Positions 34,480 to 42,727 of a stretch of 64,000 nt of DNA are shown piece after piece. The DNA comes from Pyxidicoccus caerfyrddinensis (GTDB taxonomy: Bacteria > Myxococcota > Myxococcia > Myxococcales > Myxococcaceae): the NCBI RefSeq assembly GCF_010894405.1, contig NZ_JAAIYA010000002.1, positions 620,001-684,000 on the forward strand, in the 5' to 3' direction. A model generated the notes under the pieces. The model made no database searches and was not told where the DNA came from. It saw only the letters and a list, made by a program, of their open reading frames with translations. Position numbers and translations under genes: made by a program. Position 1 is the stretch's first letter, and each line of letters begins with the position of its first letter.

Positions 34480-34800
34480 CTACTTCGCCTTCATTGTGCG
34501 GATGTATCCCACCAGGGCGTCAATCTGCTCGGGGGTGAGCTTGTCCTTGAAGGCCTTCATCTTGGCGTTCCGGGACGAGCCCTCGGCGATGACCTGGCGG
34601 ATTTCGGCGTCCGACTCGGCCTTCTGCCAGGCAGGCGAGGAGAAGTCGTCGATGGACTCCTTCTGGCCCATCTTCGTCTTCGCCTTGCCGTCCTCGCCAT
34701 GGCAGGACTTGCACTTCGCCTTCCACACGTCGGCGACTTCCTCCGCGTGGGCACTCGTGGCCAGGCTGAGGGCCATCACCAGGGCGAACCGCTTCATCAT
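34480..34800 (-). CDS. small periplasmic c-type cytochrome beside the pilus cluster
   Basis: The 106-residue protein has a Sec signal (LVMALSLATSAHAEE) and one class I cytochrome c domain. Haem attachment is C30-K-S-C33-H34 and the likely sixth ligand is Met81 in NAKMKAFKDKL; there is no third cysteine. Position 76 bp after fimU on the same strand is like that of TfcP in M. xanthus, a cytochrome that helps PilY1 bind calcium and has His/Cys ligation. This protein instead looks like an ordinary His/Met cytochrome, so it may be a general electron carrier, or a non-exapted relative. Start at ATG 34800 or 34797; GAGGAG is upstream of both. Confidence 0.85.
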   Translation of the reverse strand: MMKRFALVMALSLATSAHAEEVADVWKAKCKSCHGEDGKAKTKMGQKESIDDFSSPAWQKAESDAEIRQVIAEGSSRNAKMKAFKDKLTPEQIDALVGYIRTMKAK

Positions 34801-34876
34801 CGTTGCTGTCTCCTCGAAGGGAACGGCGGGGCTGGGGAGTCAAGGCGGTCCGGGCTCGCGAGGCAAGCCCGGGCGC

Positions 34877-35530
34877 TCAGGTGCAGCCGGGCGCCGTGGG
34901 CGTCTTGCCGCAGTCCACCGAGCGGACGGCGCCCGTGAGCCCGTCGACCACCATCACCGTGTCCTTGTGCCACTGGGGAGACTGGATGGAGCCCCGGTTG
35001 CGCTTCAGCACGAGCTGTCCCTCGGTGGGACGGGGGCTGGTGGTCAGGCAGGCCCGCCCGCCCGTGCGGACGACGGCGGGCGGCGTGGTGCCGCCGGGCT
35101 CCTGGGTGCCCAGCCAGCACAGGCCGTCCAGGGGGGTGACGTCCAGGCCCCGGGGGACGACCACGGGTGTCCCCGTCTCCGTGCAGGTGCACCCGCTCGC
35201 GCCGCAGGCGTTGCTCTCGCAGGCCGCCATGGGACACTGCTCGCCCCACGCGTTCGAGCAGGCCAGCGCCTCCCAGCGCAGGCGCGTCACGCTCCCGCCC
35301 GTCTCGAGGGTGGTGGTCACGGACAGCCGCACCGGCTGGAGCGTGGAGCGCGCCTTCTGGCGTGCCTCCTGCGCCACCAGGAGCAGTTCCCGCTGCGCGC
35401 TGCTGACGCGCTGCCGGTCCATCATCCCCTGCATGCCCGCCACGGCCATGGTGGCGAAGATGCTGATGATGGCCACCACCACCATGATTTCCAGCAGCGT
35501 CATGCCCGACTGAATCCGACGCGTTCGCAT
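34877..35530 (-). CDS. fimU: minor type IV pilin, FimU/GspH-like
   Basis: The 217-residue protein has a class III signal with prepilin peptidase site (SGMTLLEIMVVVAIISIFA, about residues 8-26); the usual Phe after the cut is Met and Glu5 of the mature chain is kept. The hydrophobic helix is followed by a cysteine-rich head. It should be a minor pilin that helps build the pilus tip and prime extension. It is the fifth gene of the operon after pilX, pilY1, pilV and pilW, starting one base after the pilW stop codon. FimU versus another minor pilin name is a matter of order and size only. Confidence 0.78.
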   Translation of the reverse strand: MRTRRIQSGMTLLEIMVVVAIISIFATMAVAGMQGMMDRQRVSSAQRELLLVAQEARQKARSTLQPVRLSVTTTLETGGSVTRLRWEALACSNAWGEQCPMAACESNACGASGCTCTETGTPVVVPRGLDVTPLDGLCWLGTQEPGGTTPPAVVRTGGRACLTTSPRPTEGQLVLKRNRGSIQSPQWHKDTVMVVDGLTGAVRSVDCGKTPTAPGCT

Positions 35531-35531
35531 C

Positions 35532-36731
35532 TCAGAACCCCGAGTAGCCGAAGTTGCGCGGCGCCAGGCGGATGACGGTGTGCCGCCGCTTGTAGCCGTC
35601 CATCAGGTTGCCGTCCGAATCCACGCCGCCGTCCGCCGACGTCTGTCCGGCCACGTCCATGCGCTGGGAGCGCGCGGTGATATCCACCTCCACCATCCGG
35701 ACGCGCTTCATCAGCTCGTCGCGCGCGCTGCCCGGCCCGTCGTTGCCGGCCAGGGCGACGCCGGCGTCCCAGGTGACGAGGGGCGCGCAGAGCGCGTGCG
35801 TGCACTGGTCCAGCGCCGGGCGGGCGGCCGCGGGGTCGGGGAAGTAGAGCACGCCCCCGTCCGTCGACTCGGGGTTCATCACGCCCATGCGGACCTTGAG
35901 CTGCTCGATTTCCCGCGACACGGTGGCGTAGCCCTGGTTGCCGGTGAAGCCGTCCGGGTCCAGCTCCAGCGCCGGCTGGCCGCCCGTCCAATTCACCCGG
36001 AAGGAGCGGGCCGTCAGCGGCATGAGGTAGATGTCCGCGGCCCCCCAGACGGTGCCGTTGGTGCTCGCGGGATAGCTGGAGCAGGGGTGGCCACCGGGAA
36101 GGGCGTTGCCCGGCAGGCCCGGCGTCCACAAGAGGCCGTAGTCGCGGTCACCGGGCGGATTGACGGCCTGGTCCAGCGTGCCGATGACGCCCAGGCAGAC
36201 CGCGGTGCGCGACGACGGCTCCGGAGCCACCACCGCCGCCACCCGTCCCAGCATCGAGTTGGGGGGCGCCACCGAGGTGCACAGCTTGTTTCCCACCCAG
36301 GGCGAAGAGGTGCCATCACACGTCTTCAGGGGAATCAGCACCCCGGGGTCCGTCTCCCAGAGCTCCAGCGCGTCCGAGGTGAGCCCCGCGTACTGGCCCG
36401 TCGGCTGCGCGAAGCCTCCGTCGGTGAACTGCGCGTTGGTGACGGGCCACACGGCATAGCGCAGGTCCGTCGAGCCCGCCCCGTTGGTGCCCACCGCCAG
36501 CGGCAGGCTGCCCGCGCCCGCGCCCGCGCGCTGGACGCTGGACGCAATCAGGTCGCGCGCGGCCCGCGCCGCGTTCTGCGTCTCCACCGTGCGCTCTTCC
36601 ATGTAGCCACGGCGCTGCAGCTGCACGCCCACCACCACGGCCATGCTGAGGACTATCAGCGAGATGGTCGCGGCGATGAGCACTTCGATGAGGGTGAAGC
36701 CGCGCGGGGCGGACTGGCGTTTCTTCGTCAT
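35532..36731 (-). CDS. pilW: minor type IV pilin, PilW-like
   Basis: The 399-residue protein has a clear prepilin signal (RGFTLIEVLIAATISLIVLS, about residues 10-29) and then a long globular head. The size fits PilW, the largest minor pilin, which sits with PilV, PilX and FimU between PilY1 and the pilus shaft. Its ATG overlaps the end of pilV by 4 bp (ATGA), which suggests coupled translation. The head holds many Gly, Asp and Cys residues but no motif that I can name. Confidence 0.85.
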   Translation of the reverse strand: MTKKRQSAPRGFTLIEVLIAATISLIVLSMAVVVGVQLQRRGYMEERTVETQNAARAARDLIASSVQRAGAGAGSLPLAVGTNGAGSTDLRYAVWPVTNAQFTDGGFAQPTGQYAGLTSDALELWETDPGVLIPLKTCDGTSSPWVGNKLCTSVAPPNSMLGRVAAVVAPEPSSRTAVCLGVIGTLDQAVNPPGDRDYGLLWTPGLPGNALPGGHPCSSYPASTNGTVWGAADIYLMPLTARSFRVNWTGGQPALELDPDGFTGNQGYATVSREIEQLKVRMGVMNPESTDGGVLYFPDPAAARPALDQCTHALCAPLVTWDAGVALAGNDGPGSARDELMKRVRMVEVDITARSQRMDVAGQTSADGGVDSDGNLMDGYKRRHTVIRLAPRNFGYSGF

Positions 36732-37252
36732 CGGGACATCCGGGTCTGCAGGGCCACGGCGCGGCGCGGGACCGAGGGTTCCTTCCAGCTCACCGTGACG
36801 CGCACGTTGACAATCATGCCCGTCGGCAGGCTCTGGCCGGCGACCAGGCGGGTGAGGCTCGGCGAGCCCTCCTCGCCGCCCTCGACGGGCGGGTCCACGT
36901 CCACCGCGACGGTGTACTGCATCCGCGGCGTCGAGCCGGCCGCGGGCGCCACCTCGGCCATCTCGCTGTTGGCGGACCACCACACCTGGCGCACGCTGTC
37001 ATCCAGGGCCTGGATGTTGGAGCAGGGCGCCGCGTCGCTGCCCATGCAGCGCAGCGCGACGATGCGCTCCAGCTCCTGCTCTGCGATGAGCGTGGCCTGC
37101 GTCTGGTTGTTGTTCCGGCGGTTCTGCCGGGAGGTCGCCACCAGCACGGTGAGGACCCCGAGGATTCCCACCATGAGCACCGCGGCGGTCGCGATGGTCT
37201 CCAGCAGGGTGATGCCGCGCGCGTGCCGGCGGGAGCGGGGAGCAGCGTGCAT
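36728..37252 (-). CDS. pilV: minor type IV pilin, PilV-like
   Basis: The 174-residue protein has a class III signal (RGITLLETIATAAVLMVGIL, about residues 12-31; Ile replaces the usual Phe, Glu5 is kept) and a small head with GSPSLTRL and MIVNVRVTVSWKEP. The size and place suit PilV. Its start codon shares one base with the pilY1 stop (TAATG) and its end overlaps pilW, so three genes are tightly coupled. ATG 37252 is the only start that keeps the signal at the N-terminus. Confidence 0.82.
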   Translation of the reverse strand: MHAAPRSRRHARGITLLETIATAAVLMVGILGVLTVLVATSRQNRRNNNQTQATLIAEQELERIVALRCMGSDAAPCSNIQALDDSVRQVWWSANSEMAEVAPAAGSTPRMQYTVAVDVDPPVEGGEEGSPSLTRLVAGQSLPTGMIVNVRVTVSWKEPSVPRRAVALQTRMSR

Positions 37253-40200
37253 TACGGCACCGCCTCCTGGATGCGCGTGCCGGAGCGCACGTCCCAGATG
37301 AGGATGTTGGATTTGCGCCCGGCGCCGCCGTTGCCCGTGCTGCCGTAGTTCTCGCTGCCCTTCGACACCACCCTGCCGTCCGCCGTGAGGAAGACGAGGT
37401 GGCGGTCGTGCACCACCGGCGCGTGCGTGCCGTGGCCCCCCAGGTCCGTGCCGTTGCCGGCGGAGGCCTGGCCCCCGGTGGTGAAGGCGTAGGCCTTGCC
37501 GCTCTCGGTGCTGCTCAGGCCGCAGACGTTGGCGGACTTGCCCACCGCCGTGGTGGTGAAGACGCCCGAGTCGGTCGCCGCCACGCCGCCCCACACCACC
37601 TGGCCGTCACCCAGCTCCTTGCTCCAGGCGTGGGTGGCGAGGCAGTTGCCGCCCGCGGGGCGGGCGGTGGGCGTCGGGTCGCGGTCGTCGTAGGCCATCA
37701 CGTAGTAGTGCGGGCGCGGCGACGCCGTGTCGGCCGGCTCGTTGGCGATGTCCGGGTTGTTGCCGGTGCCGAAGTACAGCCGCACCGAGTTGCCGCCCGA
37801 GCCCGTCACCACCTGCGCGGAGATGCTGGAGAAGATGCGCTGGTGGGCGACGGAGTTCGCGAGGACGCCGGGCGCCGTCTGGGCATCGGCGACGACGCAC
37901 GAGGAGAGCACCTTGCCCAGCTTGTTCACGTTGCCGGTGTCGGTGAGCGTGGGGTTGATGCGGTAGATCTTCCCGGACGTGGACGGGACGTAGATGACGT
38001 CATCGATGCCGTCCTGGTTGATGTCCACCGCCACCGGCTCGCCGCCGATGCCCTGGTTGAGGTCCGCCGCCACGTTCTTGCCCAGCGTCACCACGCCCGC
38101 CATCTTCGCCTCCGCGCCGGAGCCCGGCACCTGCGCCGGCAGGCCCGTCTTCATGTCCATGATGTAGACGGTGCCCACCGTGCCGGCTGCCGGCACGTAG
38201 TCCGTGGCGAAGATGGACACCCACTTCTTCCCGCCGGGACCGAAGTCCATGCGGGTGATGGCCGGGGCGTGCCGCGCACCCTGGGTGTCCGGCTTCACGG
38301 TGGCGCCGGCGGTCGCGAAGCCGGACGGCAGCGTCACGCAGCCGATGTCCGTGGGGCCGCAGGGGTCGCCGTTGGTCTTGAAGGTGTCGTTCTTCATGTC
38401 GAACTCCCACAGCGCCCGTGGGTAGTTGTTGTCGTTGGGGTCGGTGACGTCGAGGGCGAAGAAGACGCTCTCGTTGGGGCCGGTGGCGCTGGCCAGCGCC
38501 GTCTTCGCGCCGCGGTTCCACACGGAGGAGTTCATCACCCAGGCGTTGCCGTTGGTCGGCGTGTAGCCCGTCGTGGCGCTGTATTCGGAGCCCTGGCCCA
38601 GGTCGATGTCCGCCACGTTGGGCGTGGCATCCATGCTGGCGCGCAGCTTCGCCCGTGCGTCGGCGGTGGGGTTGCCGGGCACGCCGCTGGTGCGGCGGTA
38701 GTTCTCCACGTAGTAGGGCAGCAGCTTGTAGGGCAGGTACGCGAACAGCTCCGTCCCGTCACCGTAGTCGCGGGTGGTACCGCACGCACCCGCGCGGGCG
38801 AAGTAGCCCTGGCCTTCGGGGCGGGGGGTGCACGCGTCGTCCGCGGGCTTGTAGGAGCCGGTCTTCACCGCGTGCAGGTAGCCCTGCGTGGTCCCCACGT
38901 ACGTCACCGTGGGCCGGTTGGCCACGGTGTTCTGGCGCATGAAGCGGTTGAGGTACTGGTCCTGCTCGGTCCGGTTCTGAGTCCGCAGCACCCAGCCGGG
39001 GACGCCCGCGGGGCCGATGACGGCCGGCGTGGAGAGCATGATGCCGCCCATGGGCCAGGTGCGCAGCCGGTCGTTGACGCTCGCCGCGTTCCGGTTCTCC
39101 CAGCCGTAGAGCCAGTCGCGCAGGAAGACGCGGTCGGCCGAGTTGCACGTGCCGTTCTGGTCCAGGTCGTACAGGTACGTCGTCCCGCTCCGGTACGTGG
39201 AGCCGCAGAGCGTGCTCGGGAAGGCGGGGCTGCTGTTGTCGGAGGACAGGAGGTAGTTCGACACCTCGCGAGTCTGCCCGTTCGGGTCCCGGGTGAGCAG
39301 CTTGCGCCGGGTGGCCGGGTCCGTCACCGTGCTCGGCCCCTCCAGGGTGTCCATCAGGTTGCGCAGCCACTCGCCGGAGTCCCACACCGGGGCGGCGGGG
39401 TCATACGGCTGCAGGTTGGTGGTGTCCGGGTTGTAGAGCTTCTTGAGGTGCAGGTGGCCGCGGTCCACGGTGTCCGCGAAGCCGTCGAAGACACGCGTGG
39501 ACACCTCATCCACGCCGCCATCGAACCAGGTGCGGCCCGGCGTCTCGCGCACGCCGTAGACGACGACGTTGGCCATGGGGATGACGGAGGCCCGGCCGTA
39601 CTGGCCGCTGCGCTGCGCCTTGTAGGACACGTTGACGTTGTGGATGGTGGGCTGGCAGGCCTCACCCGGGCTCTCCAGGATGGCGCGCCAGCACAGCTGC
39701 GTTCCCACGCGGCCGCGCTCCATCAGGTCCGTCACCACCGTCCCCGAGTCGCGGATGCCGCCGTCATTGCCGTTCAGGTTGACCTCCAGCCAGTTCGGCT
39801 CCGGGTTGGGCACGAGCCCGCCGTCGGCGCCGTGAACCTGGCAGTCCAGTGCCACCTCGTAGCGGATCTCCGGCCTGAGCGTGCCGGTGCCGCCGTCCGA
39901 CAGGGGCACCGACTTCGAGCAGTTGGTGGCGATGCTGCCGCCGTCCGGCACGAAGTAGGGCTGGTCCACCACGTCGAACGCAATCTCGGTGATGGTGAAG
40001 TCGTCGGCCACGTTGATGGGGATGTCGGAGACGACGTCCGAGCGGAACGAGCCGTTGTTCTGCTTGTTGATGAGGGCGACGATGTCAGCGTACGTGCGGT
40101 CACCGCCGCCGACCTGGTCCTCCCAGCCGAGCAGCCACACCAGCGGGTTGTTGGTGGGCGCTCCCACCAGCGTGTGCGCCGCGCGGCGGTTGTACGAGTT

Positions 40201-41673
40201 CACGGTCTGGGTCTGTCCCACGGGGAACGTGATGCCGCCGTAGGCCGGGTCGGTCTGGAGCCGGCCGTAGCCCAGGGGCCCCAGCCAGCCCGGCGAGCGC
40301 AGCGTCTTCGTGACCACCGCCGAGGTGGTGCTCTGGTGGAGGTCCATGTTGAGCAGCGTCTTGGAGAAGAAGGTGTTGATGTCGCCGTGCAGCCACAGGT
40401 CGCACTGGAGCAGGCGCGTGTCGCCGACGGCGGTGGGCCGCGTGATGAGGCACGAGTCGGTGCCGCCGTAGATCTGCTCCACGTAGGTGTTGAGGAAGAA
40501 GACGATTTCGCGGTTGCCCTGAATCTTGCCGAGCTGCACGCGCTGGTCATCCGACTTGGTGACGCCCGCCGTCACGTCCTCGTCACCGATGACCTGGCCG
40601 GACGGGTCGATGGCGCTCGCCTTGTAGTCGGGGATGCCGTCGGCGTTGCCGGAGGTGTCCCAGATGGGGCCCACGAAGGCCGTGCCACCGTCATCCAGCC
40701 GCTTCCAGGCCATGCGCGGCGAGAGGCACTCGGAGGTGTTGGACTCGCGGCAGTAGTTGTCGTCGTCGTCCGTGGACATGAAGACGAAGTGACCGATGCC
40801 GCGGTTGGCGTTCAGCTCGTGCTTGGGCTCCAGCAGGTTGGGAACGTGGGGGAACAGGCCCTGGTCGCTGAAGTACGAGTCGACGGTCGTGGGGATGGCG
40901 CTCGACTTCAGGTCATCGTTGCCGTCGAGCAGGTCGCCGACGAAGTCGCGGACGCGCTGGCCCACCACGCCACCCTTGCCGGTAGGCTGGGCCGGATACG
41001 TGGGACCGGTGCTCCAGCGCTTGGGGCCGTAGTTGGCGACGTAGCTGGTGGTGCCGTTGCCGCTGCAGGGGCCGGTGAGCAGGTCCGGGTCCCTCAAGGT
41101 GACGGTACCGCCGCCGTCCCACAGGTTGTGGGTGAACGTGCGGCTGGGGCAGCGCGGCCCCACGCCGACGTACGGGCGCGCGCCGGCGCCCGCGGAGACG
41201 TTGTACAGGTCCTCGTGGAAGTCGGGGACGCGGTTGTTGTTCGTGTCCTTGAGGATGTCGTCGTTCGGGTCACCCGCGTCGCGGAGGTCGATGTACCCGG
41301 CGTCGATGAGCTCGTCGTAATAGAACCAGCCCAACGTGTGGGACGCGCCGTTGCCGGCCCGGTCGTCCACGATGAGGGCGTCCAGGTTCTGGTCGAACGG
41401 CAGGATGATGCGCTCGGGGTCCAACCGGTTGAGGTTGGTGTTCAACCGCAGCTTGGGCGGGTTGTCCGTCGTGACGATGATGGCGGCGGGGATGCCGGCA
41501 TCCGCGCTGAAGTTGGGCTGCTTGTCCTCACCCGTGGTGTCGATGCAGAGGCTCTGGAGGCTGCCTCCGTCGGCCGTGGCGGGAGGCGTCCCTCCATCGG
41601 TCTGTGCCTGGGCGATTACGCCGCCGGCCGAAGCCAGGGCCACCGCGACCATCATGATTCGCTTCAAGCGCAT
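37252..41673 (-). CDS. pilY1: PilY1-type type IV pilus tip adhesin
   Basis: The 1,473-residue exported protein (signal peptide about residues 1-23) is a PilY1. The C-terminal part (about 900-1400) is the PilY1 beta-propeller needed for pilus extension, with the calcium loop DINQDGIDD at residues 1217-1225. Two more calcium-loop candidates are DTNNNRVPD (143-151) and DLDQNGTCNSAD (836-847). The N-terminal 850 residues are the variable adhesive region. PilY1 primes assembly together with the minor pilins and stays at the tip, where it binds surfaces. A strong GGGGAG precedes ATG 41673. It is the second gene of the operon, 42 bp after pilX. Confidence 0.92.
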   Translation of the reverse strand: MRLKRIMMVAVALASAGGVIAQAQTDGGTPPATADGGSLQSLCIDTTGEDKQPNFSADAGIPAAIIVTTDNPPKLRLNTNLNRLDPERIILPFDQNLDALIVDDRAGNGASHTLGWFYYDELIDAGYIDLRDAGDPNDDILKDTNNNRVPDFHEDLYNVSAGAGARPYVGVGPRCPSRTFTHNLWDGGGTVTLRDPDLLTGPCSGNGTTSYVANYGPKRWSTGPTYPAQPTGKGGVVGQRVRDFVGDLLDGNDDLKSSAIPTTVDSYFSDQGLFPHVPNLLEPKHELNANRGIGHFVFMSTDDDDNYCRESNTSECLSPRMAWKRLDDGGTAFVGPIWDTSGNADGIPDYKASAIDPSGQVIGDEDVTAGVTKSDDQRVQLGKIQGNREIVFFLNTYVEQIYGGTDSCLITRPTAVGDTRLLQCDLWLHGDINTFFSKTLLNMDLHQSTTSAVVTKTLRSPGWLGPLGYGRLQTDPAYGGITFPVGQTQTVNSYNRRAAHTLVGAPTNNPLVWLLGWEDQVGGGDRTYADIVALINKQNNGSFRSDVVSDIPINVADDFTITEIAFDVVDQPYFVPDGGSIATNCSKSVPLSDGGTGTLRPEIRYEVALDCQVHGADGGLVPNPEPNWLEVNLNGNDGGIRDSGTVVTDLMERGRVGTQLCWRAILESPGEACQPTIHNVNVSYKAQRSGQYGRASVIPMANVVVYGVRETPGRTWFDGGVDEVSTRVFDGFADTVDRGHLHLKKLYNPDTTNLQPYDPAAPVWDSGEWLRNLMDTLEGPSTVTDPATRRKLLTRDPNGQTREVSNYLLSSDNSSPAFPSTLCGSTYRSGTTYLYDLDQNGTCNSADRVFLRDWLYGWENRNAASVNDRLRTWPMGGIMLSTPAVIGPAGVPGWVLRTQNRTEQDQYLNRFMRQNTVANRPTVTYVGTTQGYLHAVKTGSYKPADDACTPRPEGQGYFARAGACGTTRDYGDGTELFAYLPYKLLPYYVENYRRTSGVPGNPTADARAKLRASMDATPNVADIDLGQGSEYSATTGYTPTNGNAWVMNSSVWNRGAKTALASATGPNESVFFALDVTDPNDNNYPRALWEFDMKNDTFKTNGDPCGPTDIGCVTLPSGFATAGATVKPDTQGARHAPAITRMDFGPGGKKWVSIFATDYVPAAGTVGTVYIMDMKTGLPAQVPGSGAEAKMAGVVTLGKNVAADLNQGIGGEPVAVDINQDGIDDVIYVPSTSGKIYRINPTLTDTGNVNKLGKVLSSCVVADAQTAPGVLANSVAHQRIFSSISAQVVTGSGGNSVRLYFGTGNNPDIANEPADTASPRPHYYVMAYDDRDPTPTARPAGGNCLATHAWSKELGDGQVVWGGVAATDSGVFTTTAVGKSANVCGLSSTESGKAYAFTTGGQASAGNGTDLGGHGTHAPVVHDRHLVFLTADGRVVSKGSENYGSTGNGGAGRKSNILIWDVRSGTRIQEAVP

Positions 41674-41715
41674 GGTGTCTCCCCTTTCGGGGCAAGGAGA
41701 TGAAGAGAGTTCAGT

Positions 41716-42459
41716 TCAGGGGGTCCAGGTGGGCATGGTGCCCGCGTAGGTGGACCCGTTGCTGCCGCCGCCGAGCTTGGTGCCGTACCCGCCGCCACCA
41801 CCGACGCCGTTCTCGTTGGTGACGAGCGAGCGGACGATGGTGCGGTAGGGCTGGCCACCGCTCGAGCTCACCTCACCGACGGACACAATCCAGACCTGGT
41901 TGTTGGTGTCGGCCGTGCGGCTGACGTCTCCGTCCGCGTCATCCACGATGAAGACGCGGTAGCGGACGTTGTTGGGGGCCGGGTAGTCGGCGATGGCCAC
42001 GCCGTCCGGACCGATGAGCTCCTGGTTCGCGCCGGAGACGCCCGGGTCGATTCCGGCGCCCACGGTGCCCCGGGTCATCTTGTAGTCGGTCCAGGGGATG
42101 ACCTGGAACCACGGCGTGGCCGGCCGCGAAGGCAGGCCATCTTCCGTGACGTACCCGGCGAGGCCCGTGCCGTTGAACTGGTTGCCCAGCTCCGTGAAGA
42201 CCCCATTGTACTGCTGGTTGTCTCCCACGATGGCTTGGACGATGACCCGGGCCTCGGCCATGCCCGCCTCGGCGGCGAAGAAGGCCTCGCGGGCGCGGCG
42301 CTCGTGGGCCTGCAGGTTGCTCTCCGTGGTCACCGCACGCAGCGCCACCAGCACCGCGACGGTGGTCATGGCGATGAGCCCCATGGCCAGCAGCAGCGTG
42401 AAGCCACGCCGGGAGCGCTGGCGCGTGGGCACACACGAAGGGGACGGGAGACGGTTCAC
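41716..42459 (-). CDS. pilX: minor type IV pilin, PilX-like
   Basis: The 247-residue protein starts at GTG 42459, with AAGGAG seven bases upstream. It has a prepilin-like signal with RRGFTLLLAMGLIAMTTVAV (about residues 17-36); Glu5 of the mature chain is replaced by Leu, as is usual for PilX/GspK-type tip pilins. The long helix continues with EREAFFAAEAG-like features (HERRAREAFFAAEAGMAEA). It is the first gene of the operon, so the promoter must lie in the 268-bp gap upstream. The head ends in a Gly-rich tail. Confidence 0.83.
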   Translation of the reverse strand: MNRLPSPSCVPTRQRSRRGFTLLLAMGLIAMTTVAVLVALRAVTTESNLQAHERRAREAFFAAEAGMAEARVIVQAIVGDNQQYNGVFTELGNQFNGTGLAGYVTEDGLPSRPATPWFQVIPWTDYKMTRGTVGAGIDPGVSGANQELIGPDGVAIADYPAPNNVRYRVFIVDDADGDVSRTADTNNQVWIVSVGEVSSSGGQPYRTIVRSLVTNENGVGGGGGYGTKLGGGSNGSTYAGTMPTWTP

Positions 42460-42727
42460 CTGAGGCTCCTTGCCGGACAGGCAACGGGGAAGAGCGGTGT
42501 CACACGCTCAGCAATCCCCGGGCCCACCGAGAAGGCGCGCGGACTCCAATTTTTTCAGCCCTTTGGCACGCACCCTGGGTGGAAGGTGACACGTGTTGGA
42601 CTGACAACCTTTTGCATGGTCCGCAAAAGTTGCGAGGCAGGATGGACGGAGTGCGACCCTTGCAACTGAGTTTCTCTTGAAGTGTGAGATACCGGAATCT
42701 CTGCAAGAGGCGGAATCCCGGTGCCCT
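42460..42727 (-). promoter_or_regulatory. leader and promoter region of the pilus operon
   Basis: This 268-bp gap has clearly lower GC than its surroundings and no supported gene. It must carry the promoter for pilX to fimU on the minus strand. I see the inverted repeat CTTTTGC (42609-42615) and GCAAAAG (42623-42629), 7-bp arms around a 7-nt loop, and a run of six T just after 42550. No good -24/-12 (sigma54) or -35/-10 pair is evident. Confidence 0.4.
42674..42709 (-). terminator. terminator-like hairpin after the polytopic membrane protein gene
   Basis: CTCTTG (42674-42679) pairs with CAAGAG (42704-42709), and inside it GAGAT (42686-42690) pairs with ATCTC (42697-42701). The structure begins 18 bp after the stop codon at 42728 and separates that gene from the pilus operon. 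There is no U-tract, so the role as terminator is inferred from position. Confidence 0.35.

Noticed and set aside
37399-41703. Long plus-strand open frame opposite pilY1
   Set aside because: Same reasoning: antisense shadow of a confidently assigned gene, with no signal peptide or motif.
42590-42640. Sigma54 promoter for the pilus operon
   Set aside because: GG and GC elements exist but the spacing is wrong (14 instead of 10 bases between them).
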